Assembly (NCBI GenBank): GCA_023270155.1
Contig: JAGLTB010000118.1
Location: forward strand, 1 to 40,187
Direction of reading: 5' to 3'
DNA length: 40,187 bases
Origin: Candidatus Heimdallarchaeota archaeon
GTDB taxonomy: Archaea > Asgardarchaeota > Heimdallarchaeia > Heimdallarchaeales > Heimdallarchaeaceae
Shown here: positions 17,207 through 25,750 of the stretch, piece by piece
How the letters are laid out: each line of letters begins with the position of its first letter
Numbering within the stretch: position 1 is the stretch's first letter
The notes under the pieces: generated by a model
What the model saw: the letters and a program-made list of their open reading frames with translations, nothing else
Told to the model about the DNA's origin: nothing
The model's database searches: none
Program-made: the position numbers and the translations under genes

Positions 17207-18145
17207 ATGAAAAAGATAAAATTCGGAAAATCAGATTTAGAAGTATCAGAAATTGGTCTAGGTACCTTAACATTCGGTCATCCTACAAAAGGAATTCAAG
17301 ACTTTGATGAAATAAAAAAAATTCTTAATTATGCTCTTGATAATGGGATGAATTTTCTTGATACTGCAGAAGAGTATGCAGGAGGGTTATGTGAGAAGTA
17401 TATTGGTGAGATAATAAAGGAGCGAGGAGATCGTGAAGATGTTATTATTGAGACTAAAGCGGCACCCCCACATATTGGTTATAAGGAATTAAAGAAGGCA
17501 TGCGATAAGAGTTTGGAGAGACTTCAGACAGATTATATAGATGTATATCTTTTACATTGGCCATGGTGTTATTATCCAGCAAATGAGAGTGCAAAAGCTT
17601 TAGATGAGTTGATTAAAGAGGAAAAAGTAAGATATGTGGGAGTCTCAAACTATCACAATCCCTTAGTTGATGAATTAATGAGTTACTTGAAAAATGGAGA
17701 AGTAATTACGAATCAGCTCAGTTATAGCTTAATAAGCAGAAGTATTGAGCAAGAAATTTTACCTTTTTCAAATAAGCATGAGATCCAAATCACAGCCTGG
17801 GGACCTTTAGAAAGTGGTTTTCTAACAGGAAAATACAATGAAAATAGTGAGTTTGAAAAAAAAGATTTTAGAAACAGAAAACCATTGTTCCAAACTAAAG
17901 ACAATTTTATTCAAACTAAACCTCTGTTTAAACTGATGGAAAATCTTGCTGAGAAATATAATGCAAAACCAGCTCAAATAGCTTTGAATTGGATTATTAA
18001 TAAAGATAAAATTATACCAATTCCTGGTGCAAAGAGTATTGAGCAAGTTGAGAGTAATATAAATGCAACTAATTTTAGACTTAAAGATGAAGAAATTAAT
18101 GAGCTTTCGGATTTGACACAAAACATGGATCTTTGGAAACTTTAG
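17207..18145 (+). CDS. Aldo/keto reductase
   Basis: This is an NAD(P)H-dependent reductase of the AKR superfamily, 312 residues from ATG 17207. The catalytic tetrad is complete: D52 and Y57 in NFLDTAEEYAGG, K84 in VIIETKAAP and H116 in VYLLHWP. The C-terminal cofactor signature is PIPGAKSIEQVESN, where the basic residue and Ser-x-x-Q contact the nicotinamide-cofactor phosphate region. The closest type is the AKR of the YhdN/general stress subgroup; the substrate is unknown. It shares orientation with the next gene but has its own TATA-like box. Confidence 0.9.
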   Translation: MKKIKFGKSDLEVSEIGLGTLTFGHPTKGIQDFDEIKKILNYALDNGMNFLDTAEEYAGGLCEKYIGEIIKERGDREDVIIETKAAPPHIGYKELKKACDKSLERLQTDYIDVYLLHWPWCYYPANESAKALDELIKEEKVRYVGVSNYHNPLVDELMSYLKNGEVITNQLSYSLISRSIEQEILPFSNKHEIQITAWGPLESGFLTGKYNENSEFEKKDFRNRKPLFQTKDNFIQTKPLFKLMENLAEKYNAKPAQIALNWIINKDKIIPIPGAKSIEQVESNINATNFRLKDEEINELSDLTQNMDLWKL

Positions 18146-18202
18146 ATTTAAGAACAATCCTAGTTATCTAAATAAGGTGTCCTCCTCCAAGAATCGACAA
18201 AT

Positions 18203-18212
18203 CTTAAATAAA
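18203..18212 (+). promoter_or_regulatory. TATA-type box for the E2-like acyltransferase
   Basis: CTTAAATAAA lies 20-29 nt before ATG 18232, as expected for a leaderless archaeal mRNA. Confidence 0.45.
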
Positions 18213-18231
18213 TTCGTAGCTCATAGAGATT

Positions 18232-19047
18232 ATGTCTTCTTTGGGCAATTATGAACTGAAAGAATTTTCTTCAGTTAGAAGAATTTTAAGCGAGCTTTAT
18301 GATGAGACTCCTACAAAATCTCACATGATCGGTTTAATTGAATTAAATGTGAATGAAGCAAGAATTCTCATAAAGAATTATGAAGATAAAACTGGCTTAA
18401 AATTGTCCTTTACTGGATGGTTGATTAAATGCATAGGAAAAGCAGTTTCTGAAAATAAAAAGGTTCATTCCTATAGATGGGGAAGAAAGAAAATCATTAC
18501 TTTAGATGATGTTCATGTAAGTACAATGATTGAAAGAACTTCTTCTGAAGGGAAGAAAGTACCTATTACTTATGTAATAAGAGAAGCTCAGAACAAATCA
18601 GTTTTGGAAATATCTGAAGAGATTCGTTTAGTTCAGGAAAGGGAAATAGGGGAGAAAGATCAATTTGTGGAAGGAACTTTTAAATTCCTAGTGAAGTTGT
18701 ATCCATTGATTCCTAAATTTATAAGAAAAATGATAATAAGAAGAACGCTACGTAATACGAAGTTTTTCATTGAAAATGCAGGAACTGTTAGTGTAACAGC
18801 GCTTGGGATGTTTGGAAAAAATCTTTCTGGTTGGGCGATTCCATTCAGTTCTAATACTCTTAGTGTTGCAGTTGGAGGAATAAAAAAGAAACCAATTTTT
18901 GAAAATGGTAAGATCTTTAATCATGATTTCCTGAATATTTCCATTCAAATAGATCATAAAATTGTCGACGGTGCTCCAGCAACACGTTTTGTTTCTAGAT
19001 TTGCAGAATTAGTTGAAAGTGGTTATGGTCTTGATAAATTTAAATAA
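18232..19047 (+). CDS. Stand-alone 2-oxoacid dehydrogenase E2-type acyltransferase domain
   Basis: This 271-residue protein matches only the catalytic (chloramphenicol acetyltransferase-fold) domain of lipoate acyltransferases. Evidence is the C-terminal active-site motif DHKIVDGAPATRF with H242 and D246, the VSVTALGMFG strand, and the N-terminal LSFTGWLIKCIGKAV segment. The lipoyl domain and the peripheral-subunit-binding domain of true E2 proteins are absent, and no E1 or E3 gene lies nearby. It therefore probably acts as a separate acyltransferase or lipoate-independent paralogue. A basic insertion around residues 145-180 (FLVKLYPLIPKFIRKMIIRR) is amphipathic and may touch membranes. Start ATG 18232. 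Confidence 0.8.
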   Translation: MSSLGNYELKEFSSVRRILSELYDETPTKSHMIGLIELNVNEARILIKNYEDKTGLKLSFTGWLIKCIGKAVSENKKVHSYRWGRKKIITLDDVHVSTMIERTSSEGKKVPITYVIREAQNKSVLEISEEIRLVQEREIGEKDQFVEGTFKFLVKLYPLIPKFIRKMIIRRTLRNTKFFIENAGTVSVTALGMFGKNLSGWAIPFSSNTLSVAVGGIKKKPIFENGKIFNHDFLNISIQIDHKIVDGAPATRFVSRFAELVESGYGLDKFK

Positions 19048-19077
19048 TCCCTTTTAATCTTGAAATTGAAAAAAAAA

Positions 19078-19350
19078 CTATGAAAGAGTACCTTTATGCA
19101 ACATAATTTCATAGAGAGCTTTTTCTTCTTGTTTTTTTATCTGGCTATTCAACAGATAATTTTCATATATTTTTTTGCTTTTAGAATCAGAATTTGAGTA
19201 TTCAGAATTAGCTATTGTTTCAGCTAATTGTTGAATTATAGTATATAGAATTTCCTCATCATTGGAATGAATTTTGAAGTACTCTTTCAATGTTCGGTAT
19301 AAATTTACCATTTCATCTTTTATGTGATTTCTTCTTGTTATCAGTTTCAT
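19078..19350 (-). CDS. Small helical protein, unknown (90 aa)
   Basis: This is a charged, helix-rich 90-residue protein with no recognised family: a basic N-terminus (MKLITRRNHIKDEM), a helical middle and a Ser/Lys-rich link. Support for a real gene comes from a box reading CTTATAA on the minus strand (19371-19377), 21-27 nt before the ATG, and from its placement in an otherwise empty gap, convergent with the acyltransferase gene. No Cys or His cluster is present. Confidence 0.5.
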   Translation of the reverse strand: MKLITRRNHIKDEMVNLYRTLKEYFKIHSNDEEILYTIIQQLAETIANSEYSNSDSKSKKIYENYLLNSQIKKQEEKALYEIMLHKGTLS

Positions 19351-19445
19351 GAGCTAAGAATCTTCCATGTTTATAAGTGACTTAGTCGAGGAACAAGAAA
19401 ATACCAGTATTCAGAAAGAAATGAACAGAAGAACTTGCTGGAAAA

Positions 19446-20546
19446 CTATTCCGTTTTCGTAGCTTTTTCTACTTCTTCTTCTGCTTTTTCTTTATTGAGC
19501 TTCTTCTTCTTTTCCATTTCTCTAGCATTTACAAATGAAAGAACTGAAACTGCTGCAAAGAGAATTCCTGCACCTATTGCTTGGAATCTGTTTAATCCCC
19601 AGCCTAAGAAATAATAATTAACGAATATTGCTAATAAAGGAAATGCTAATTCAGCTATTCCAGCAATTGCTGCTCGTGTTCTTTTGAGTCCAAAATAATA
19701 AAGAGCTAATGGGAGTACTCCTCCTGTTAAAAGAGCAAAATAGATGATACAAACACCAATTGGTAATTGCCATCCCCAATCTGCTTTGAAAATAGTGACG
19801 TTTTCAGCTAACATACTGAAATATTCACCTTTATAGGTAAACAATACTACATTAAATACAACTAAAAAAATGAAACCACCGATATATCTTAATAGAGTAA
19901 GATCCCAGAAATCCACTTTTTTTGTTAATATTCGACCAAATACTGTAGAACCTCCCCAAAGAGTAGCAGCAAGAAGAGAGCACAAAATTGCAATAAGACC
20001 TGTATAATCAAATGTTTGAACACTAGCTTGAATATCAGGAGTTACAATAAAACCAATTCCTACAATCGCTAAACCGAGAGTTGACCAAAAAAGAATAGTT
20101 GGTCTCTCCTTAAGGATAAAGAATGCAAAAATGAGAGTTATCAGAGGTTGTGCTTTCTGCAACAAAATTGCTATTGTTGGATTTCCTAGAGCAAATGATA
20201 TTAGAAAGAAGAAAAGTCCTAAAGCTGAACCACCAAAGGATATGAAGAAAACTGCAAACCAATCTCTTTTGTTAAAACTTTTAACAGCTTCTTTCAAATT
20301 CTTGAATCCTCTGGTTATCCATAAAATTGGAAATAGAATCAAGAATCCAAACAAATGCTCTATCATCGCTATAAATGATGACATTCTTGGAAAAGCCATC
20401 GTACCTGCTAATCCTTCTTCCCACAGATGAGGAGCTTTGAAAAGAACAGGATATCTTACAGGTGCATCAAAAGCTCTTGCTGCATTCGCTATAGAAATAA
20501 TAGCTGGACCTAGAGCTTGTCCCTTTAACTTCTTATCTTCACTCAT
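19446..20546 (-). CDS. DMT-superfamily transporter (EamA type)
   Basis: This is a membrane transporter of the drug/metabolite superfamily, 366 residues with about ten helices in two EamA repeats. Typical EamA segments are IAILLQKAQPLITLIFAFFI followed by LKERPTILFWSTLGLAIVGI in the first half, and AAIAGIAELAFPLLAIFVNY followed by GWGLNRFQAIGAGILFAAV in the second. The C-terminus is a long Lys/Glu-rich tail in the cytoplasm. The substrate is not predictable. Start ATG 20546. It lies 108 nt downstream of the unknown membrane protein on the same strand. Confidence 0.85.
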   Translation of the reverse strand: MSEDKKLKGQALGPAIISIANAARAFDAPVRYPVLFKAPHLWEEGLAGTMAFPRMSSFIAMIEHLFGFLILFPILWITRGFKNLKEAVKSFNKRDWFAVFFISFGGSALGLFFFLISFALGNPTIAILLQKAQPLITLIFAFFILKERPTILFWSTLGLAIVGIGFIVTPDIQASVQTFDYTGLIAILCSLLAATLWGGSTVFGRILTKKVDFWDLTLLRYIGGFIFLVVFNVVLFTYKGEYFSMLAENVTIFKADWGWQLPIGVCIIYFALLTGGVLPLALYYFGLKRTRAAIAGIAELAFPLLAIFVNYYFLGWGLNRFQAIGAGILFAAVSVLSFVNAREMEKKKKLNKEKAEEEVEKATKTE

Positions 20547-20653
20547 ATAATCACATATAGTTTTTGGGAATATTGTAATTGCGAACAGATATTCAGTTAC
20601 TCATTTAATAAATATTGTTATCCAATAATTTGTAACAAAAGAATTTTAGAATT

Positions 20654-22483
20654 CTAGGAAGAACTAGCTGTAACATCCTTTGATATGAATTTATCATATA
20701 ATTCTTGATAAATCGAAACCAATGTTTCTGTAGCTATTTCCTTTTCAAAGAGTCTTTTTTCTTTGTTTTCAGGTTTTCTTCTTTCGAATAATTTTACTAA
20801 TCTTCTGTAAATTGATTTCATTAAAGACCAAAGTAGAACTGCTGGTAATAGAATGATTTTAAGAAGTACTTTTCCAACTCTTCTAAAGAATTTTCGAAAG
20901 TCAATATTATGCTCTTTTCTAACATCGGGTTTCTTTCCCTTCTCTTTTAATGAGAAATAGGTTTCTGTAAATATGGTTCTTATTTCTCTGAATCGTTTTA
21001 TTATAATCTGTACTATATACTTAATTTCCCAAATAGCTAAAAATGGAGCTATCAGAGGTAAAGATGCATATCCTACATATTTCATTGCGTCCATATCTTC
21101 TAATGATTTGATATAACGTTTGATGGGAGTTGCAAATAAAATCTTGTAAAGATAGAAAATTAAATGCTTTATGTAGAGAAGTAATGAGTATAATATTATC
21201 AACAACGGGAGAGAAATCCCTAAGAAGAAGAATCCAATAAATTTGAAGATCCTAACATATTTGTTCATAGGTCTGAAAGTATCAGTTATATACTGTTGTG
21301 AGCCCAAAGCAAGCGATAGAGCTAATTTCTGATATTCGATATCAGATATTATCTGCTTGTATTTCTTCTCTTGATTTGATATTCCTTTCAATGCCCCAGT
21401 TACAATTACAGATTTATAGAGAAGGTCAGTAATTACTCCATCTCTAATCCTTTGGATTATTGAATTTAAAGCAATTTTCACATCATCATCAGAGAGTTTG
21501 TTTTTATTTTTAAATTTTTCAAAAGCTTCTTTTCTTCTCCAATAGAAGAATGAAGATTCCTTACTCCAAATCAACAAAGCAAACGATCTCGCAGTTTGTT
21601 CAGTTACTTTGGTAAGATCAAACCCTTCTAATGGAACTTCAACTCTTTTTAGGAGCACTTCAAGCATTTCTTTTGATCTGTCAGGGACATTATTTGCATC
21701 TAGTGCCAACAAGCCTTTAACCTTCGCTTTTATCGTAATAAATTCATCAGTCAAATCTAATTTGAATTCCTCATATGTTTCTGAGGAAATAGGAGGTGCA
21801 TCAAAAAAATTAAAGCTACTGCGTCCTAGATAATAAGGAATTGAGAATAAATTCTCTATATCCTGATATAAAGCTGCCCAGCGATATGCTCCTAATCTCA
21901 TGAAAATCTTACTTGTATTATGAAAAACAACATAAAGAGGACCAAAAACTGTGATAATCCACGATATAATCAACATAATGGTTCCTAATGCTAACCCAAT
22001 TACGATTGTTGGAATTTCTGGCCATTTATTACTGATCATAACAACTATTTTTTCTCCCCAAATAGCAGAGGGGATGACAATGAGTAAAATAGGAGTGATA
22101 CCCATACTAATTGCTTGGCCTATAGTTCTTCGTAAAGGATAAGCTTTTTTCACTTTTTGTCCTTTAAGTTCAAGCTCTTCTAATTCTTCTTTAACCTCAA
22201 CAACTTCTTTTGATTTTTTTCCAGCAAACATTTCCGAAGCTGCTGTTGTTGATTTTCTTACCATTTCAAAGAATGGAACATATTCCCTCAGTGATTTTGG
22301 AATTAAGAAATCAAAAATGATTAAGAATAACTTTGCTCCAACAAAAACTGTAGTAAATAAACTAGTCAGAAAGGACACAGAAATGCTTGTAGCTCTTGTG
22401 AATTCCTGTTTTTTATCTATGACTTCAGCATTCTCAACTTCATCATTTTGCTCTATTTTAGAAGTTTCACTATCTGATGACAT
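20654..22483 (-). CDS. Unknown multi-domain membrane protein, paralogue of the gene at 38128
   Basis: This 609-residue protein has no recognised family. It has an acidic N-terminus, hydrophobic helices near 32-60, 122-142 and 157-185, a long soluble middle (about 190-405), two more hydrophobic segments near 415-445 and 470-485, and a basic C-terminal region. The motif SFNFFDAPPISSETYEEF (from about 223) is nearly identical in the protein at 38128. Other shared blocks are KAYPLRR, VTGALKG, SDIEYQKLALSLALG and a C-terminal FEKEIATETLVSIYQELYD. The shared order over the full length shows a gene family with an old duplication. Start ATG 22483, with an A/T box about 30-35 nt before it. Confidence 0.7.
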   Translation of the reverse strand: MSSDSETSKIEQNDEVENAEVIDKKQEFTRATSISVSFLTSLFTTVFVGAKLFLIIFDFLIPKSLREYVPFFEMVRKSTTAASEMFAGKKSKEVVEVKEELEELELKGQKVKKAYPLRRTIGQAISMGITPILLIVIPSAIWGEKIVVMISNKWPEIPTIVIGLALGTIMLIISWIITVFGPLYVVFHNTSKIFMRLGAYRWAALYQDIENLFSIPYYLGRSSFNFFDAPPISSETYEEFKLDLTDEFITIKAKVKGLLALDANNVPDRSKEMLEVLLKRVEVPLEGFDLTKVTEQTARSFALLIWSKESSFFYWRRKEAFEKFKNKNKLSDDDVKIALNSIIQRIRDGVITDLLYKSVIVTGALKGISNQEKKYKQIISDIEYQKLALSLALGSQQYITDTFRPMNKYVRIFKFIGFFFLGISLPLLIILYSLLLYIKHLIFYLYKILFATPIKRYIKSLEDMDAMKYVGYASLPLIAPFLAIWEIKYIVQIIIKRFREIRTIFTETYFSLKEKGKKPDVRKEHNIDFRKFFRRVGKVLLKIILLPAVLLWSLMKSIYRRLVKLFERRKPENKEKRLFEKEIATETLVSIYQELYDKFISKDVTASSS

Positions 22484-22547
22484 AATAAAACGTAGGAATC
22501 ATTGAATTTTAATATTTTGTAAGTGCTAATGCATAGAATCTATTGAA

Positions 22548-24500
22548 TTATTTTATCAGATGGTTGGAGATGTGATCCTCTATAGTATTGATTTCTTCTT
22601 GAGTACAGTCATATATTTGATAAACTAGCTCATCTATTTTCTTATCAATTTCCTCGTCATATTCTGTAAGCATTTGATTAACATATCCTTCTAATAACCG
22701 TTGATTTGATTCAGAAGGAATAAGAAACGGTAGGTCATGAATAAACGTTGGTAAATAATGAAGATATTTACCCATGATTTCTGAACCTGAGAACATTATA
22801 TTATGCATGTAACTAAACAATTTACTATTCAATAGTCCTAAAATGCATTCTAACGAAAGATTTAGTAGTTTTCCAATATCTCGTAGGTGTCCTAAAAGAA
22901 AAATATCTTTACACGCGTAACCTTGCTTATCTATAGTTGCTCTCATTCTCAAAGCGTGTTGACAAATGATGATCTTTTTCTCCTTGAAGTATTTCAAATC
23001 TTGAAAATTATTTTTAAGAGCTTTTGATTTTTCTCTATCGTAATCTAGCCAGAAACCATTCCACGTTACTTTATATCTCTCAACTTCTCTATTTCCACCA
23101 AAAGGTTTACCCCCCAGTAATTTTTGTGGATTTACTCCTTTTGGAGTTTTGGAAACAAATTGCTCCCTTAATCCTTTCCTATGAAAAGAGATAGCCCATC
23201 TGAATCTTACGATATCCCCAAGAGAGTGTTGAGATTGAGATAATGTTCTTTCCAAGAAGGGGAAAGCAATGTTCTGAGGGAAGTAGATGGTTTTATTTAT
23301 TGTTCTTTCGAAAAATTCAGGACAAATATACTCAGCTCTAGTATGTAGATCAGATGATGAAATTTTTTCCAACTCAACGTTTGTGAGCATTTTAATTGGG
23401 TCTTCTTTCTTTCTTTGTTTATTCAGCAGTAAAATTATAGGATATACAGCTGGTTGGAAAACTTTCTGATGAGCTAAATTCAGGATTTGAGAGATAAGGT
23501 TCTCCTCTAGAAATCTTTCCCTGAATCGTCTTGCGAATTTGGATATAAGGAATTTATTAGGAATTATATATCCTAATTTACCTGTATCTTTTAACATACT
23601 TGCTCCTAATACTAGGAATAATGCGTAAATATCATAATGTCTCCTAGCGTCTTCTGGAAAATTCTCTTGGCAAATTTTCTTTGTTCTTGTATCCATTTTC
23701 TTCGATTCTATATATGGAGGATTTCCTACCACATAATCGAATTTGCTTGTCTTGATCTCTTTAATTATATCAGAGTCAGAATTGCCTTTTCGAACCATCG
23801 AATTTGTTTTGTGTACATTTATTGTTATTGGATTTTCTAAAGGATAATCAGCTTTGAGAGTTTCTATTAGCACCATTACTATGTTGATCTTTGATAATAA
23901 TACAGCAATAGAATCTATATCAAATCCAAAAATTGTTTTCTCCGTAAACCTAACAATTCTTTGTGGAGATAAATGTTGTTTCTTACCTAAAGCACATATT
24001 CTCCTTGTTGCTCTAGATAAAAACAATCCGGATCCACATGCTAAATCTATTAATTTCGCTGACTTTGAATTCTCAATTGATAATGGATAGTTAAGCTGTT
24101 CCAGAATATAATCAATAATTGGTAGTGGAGTGAAAACTATTCCTCTATTCTGTTTTTTTGTTTCTGATATGATTTGTTGATATAGTAAACCAAAAGGGTC
24201 ATCCTTTTCATTGAATTCTTTTGAAGCGAAAATATCTCTTAATTCTTGATAGAATGCTATGTACTTTCCATCAAATTTCTTTGAAAAAATTCCTGAGAAG
24301 TGACGTTTAGCTTTTTCATATTTTTCTGTTAAATTATTAGTATTTTTTAATAATCCGTTTTTATCAGCAATATGAATTAAGAATAACTCCCCCAAGATTT
24401 GAAAATTCCTAAAAACAAGATTTCGACCATTAAGATTGTTATTTGTATTATAATAGTTTATTTTATTATATGTAACTAAAAGCTCAGAGGTTATATCCAT
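22548..24500 (-). CDS. N6-adenine DNA methyltransferase with own target-recognition region (orphan)
   Basis: This 650-residue protein methylates adenine in DNA using S-adenosylmethionine. GIVFTPLPIIDYILEQL (120-136) is the region before motif I. Motif I is DLACGSG (152-158) and catalytic motif IV is NPPY (260-263). This order is that of gamma-class and Eco57I/TaqI-like enzymes. The C-terminal third, with KIIICQHALRMRATID and LLNSKLFSYMHN, resembles a TaqI-type target-recognition domain. The first 100 residues are helical and lack a visible PD-(D/E)xK nuclease motif, so it is probably methylation only. No restriction endonuclease or specificity gene lies alongside. It is divergent from the YkgJ-type gene. 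Confidence 0.85.
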   Translation of the reverse strand: MDITSELLVTYNKINYYNTNNNLNGRNLVFRNFQILGELFLIHIADKNGLLKNTNNLTEKYEKAKRHFSGIFSKKFDGKYIAFYQELRDIFASKEFNEKDDPFGLLYQQIISETKKQNRGIVFTPLPIIDYILEQLNYPLSIENSKSAKLIDLACGSGLFLSRATRRICALGKKQHLSPQRIVRFTEKTIFGFDIDSIAVLLSKINIVMVLIETLKADYPLENPITINVHKTNSMVRKGNSDSDIIKEIKTSKFDYVVGNPPYIESKKMDTRTKKICQENFPEDARRHYDIYALFLVLGASMLKDTGKLGYIIPNKFLISKFARRFRERFLEENLISQILNLAHQKVFQPAVYPIILLLNKQRKKEDPIKMLTNVELEKISSSDLHTRAEYICPEFFERTINKTIYFPQNIAFPFLERTLSQSQHSLGDIVRFRWAISFHRKGLREQFVSKTPKGVNPQKLLGGKPFGGNREVERYKVTWNGFWLDYDREKSKALKNNFQDLKYFKEKKIIICQHALRMRATIDKQGYACKDIFLLGHLRDIGKLLNLSLECILGLLNSKLFSYMHNIMFSGSEIMGKYLHYLPTFIHDLPFLIPSESNQRLLEGYVNQMLTEYDEEIDKKIDELVYQIYDCTQEEINTIEDHISNHLIK

Positions 24501-24547
24501 TATATGTCTTCAGTATAATTTCATTAAAAAATCTATCTTGTAAGTAC

Positions 24548-24557
24548 AAATATTTTT
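24548..24557 (+). promoter_or_regulatory. TATA-type box for the cysteine-cluster gene
   Basis: AAATATTTTT lies 16-25 nt before ATG 24573 and 25-34 nt before a second ATG at 24582. It is in the 72-nt divergent gap with the methyltransferase gene. Confidence 0.35.
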
Positions 24558-24572
24558 AGCAATCATCAGCTT

Positions 24573-25745
24573 ATGTATACTATGGTATCACGTTTTCTTC
24601 TCTGTACAGATATAGAAAAGAAAGCGGAAGAAGATCTTTTGTCAATCTTAATCTCTGATAATCCTGATCCAAAACTTTTCAATTATTCCCCCTATATCCT
24701 GAGGAGAGTAAATGAAAAATTGTTAGAAGAGGGAAGATCAATAGGATTAGGATACATATCTGATAGAAAAATAGTTGATTCATATTGGGAATCCAACCCA
24801 TATGAAATGAAAAATGATTTAGAAATACGAATAATTTATGGTTCTCATGTAGAATGTCCAGATGAAATTCTTCTTTTTCTAAAGGATAACACTGTAAGAA
24901 ATAAATTGCTCTCAGATCTGGAATCTATACCAAAACTAAGAGTTCGAAATAATTTTCTTTTTAGATTTAGAACACCTTATAGAGATAGTACACTTGATGA
25001 TATCTGCGAACAGATTAGAAGTTTAGCAGTTGAAAAGAATCTGAAAACTGAAACAGAAATTTTCTATTTAGAAACTGAAATAACTGAAACTGATAACTTT
25101 CTAATACGCTGGAATATTCCTGAGAAATTCTCATTTAAATGTTTAAAATGTAATTTCTGTGAATATCCTAGCAATTTTTCTGCTAATCCAATACCTAACA
25201 ATCTAGGAAACACTGAGGAATTCTTAATTACTTTCGGAAATAAAATTTGCTTTCCATGTAACTTGCCTTCACTTAGTTATTCAGAAGCTATGAAAATATC
25301 GGAAGAATACAACTACTCTCTTAATGATATCTCAAGACCTATTTTTGGTAAAGAAAGAGTAAATACTGATAAAATGGAAGTTGGTTTGTGTATAAAACAA
25401 AACGATGGATTATGTATCTTTCAAGAAATAAAGACTAGAGAATGCAAGATATACAACCATGCACCTTTTAATTGTAAATTTTATCCTTTTTTGGTTTCAA
25501 AAGTAAGTGATAATGAGATAAGTGTAGACTTAGATTTTCCATGTCCAGGAGTTGGAAAAGGTAGTAGTGTTAATATGGAAAAAAAACTCTCCCAATTACA
25601 AGCACATCTAAACAAAACTACACAACAATTCGAGACAAGTATGGATGAAATTAATAATATGTGGGGGAAACAAGCAATTTGGAGAGAAGGAGAGAGAGTC
25701 ACAGATGAAGATGTAAAATATTCAAAAACTGCTTTCTTCCCATAG
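24573..25745 (+). CDS. YkgJ-family cysteine-cluster protein (probable metal/Fe-S binding)
   Basis: This 390-residue protein has a C-terminal YkgJ/CxxCxxCC-like domain. Cysteines occur as CLKCNFC (from about 188), CFPC (about 228), then CIKQNDGLCIFQ, ECKIYNHAPFNCKFYPF and a final FPCPGVGKG. The R-x-C-x-I-Y...P-x-x-C-x-x-F-P pattern is the family hallmark. Members bind iron or zinc; their cellular role is mostly unknown. The N-terminal 180 residues are an unrecognised alpha/beta region with repeated R-I-x-x-G and E-T-E segments. It starts at ATG 24573 and runs convergent to within 5 nt of the archaemetzincin-like gene. Confidence 0.78.
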   Translation: MYTMVSRFLLCTDIEKKAEEDLLSILISDNPDPKLFNYSPYILRRVNEKLLEEGRSIGLGYISDRKIVDSYWESNPYEMKNDLEIRIIYGSHVECPDEILLFLKDNTVRNKLLSDLESIPKLRVRNNFLFRFRTPYRDSTLDDICEQIRSLAVEKNLKTETEIFYLETEITETDNFLIRWNIPEKFSFKCLKCNFCEYPSNFSANPIPNNLGNTEEFLITFGNKICFPCNLPSLSYSEAMKISEEYNYSLNDISRPIFGKERVNTDKMEVGLCIKQNDGLCIFQEIKTRECKIYNHAPFNCKFYPFLVSKVSDNEISVDLDFPCPGVGKGSSVNMEKKLSQLQAHLNKTTQQFETSMDEINNMWGKQAIWREGERVTDEDVKYSKTAFFP

Positions 25746-25750
25746 ATTAT

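Noticed and set aside
17822-18157. A 111-codon minus-strand ORF within the aldo/keto reductase gene
   Set aside because: It is antisense to a well-supported enzyme, and its Phe/Ile/Asn-rich composition is what the complement of Lys/Glu/Asn codons produces.
22548-25745. A defence island (methyltransferase plus cysteine-cluster protein)
   Set aside because: The two genes are divergent, no nuclease, helicase or BREX/DISARM component is present, and YkgJ proteins are not known defence genes.
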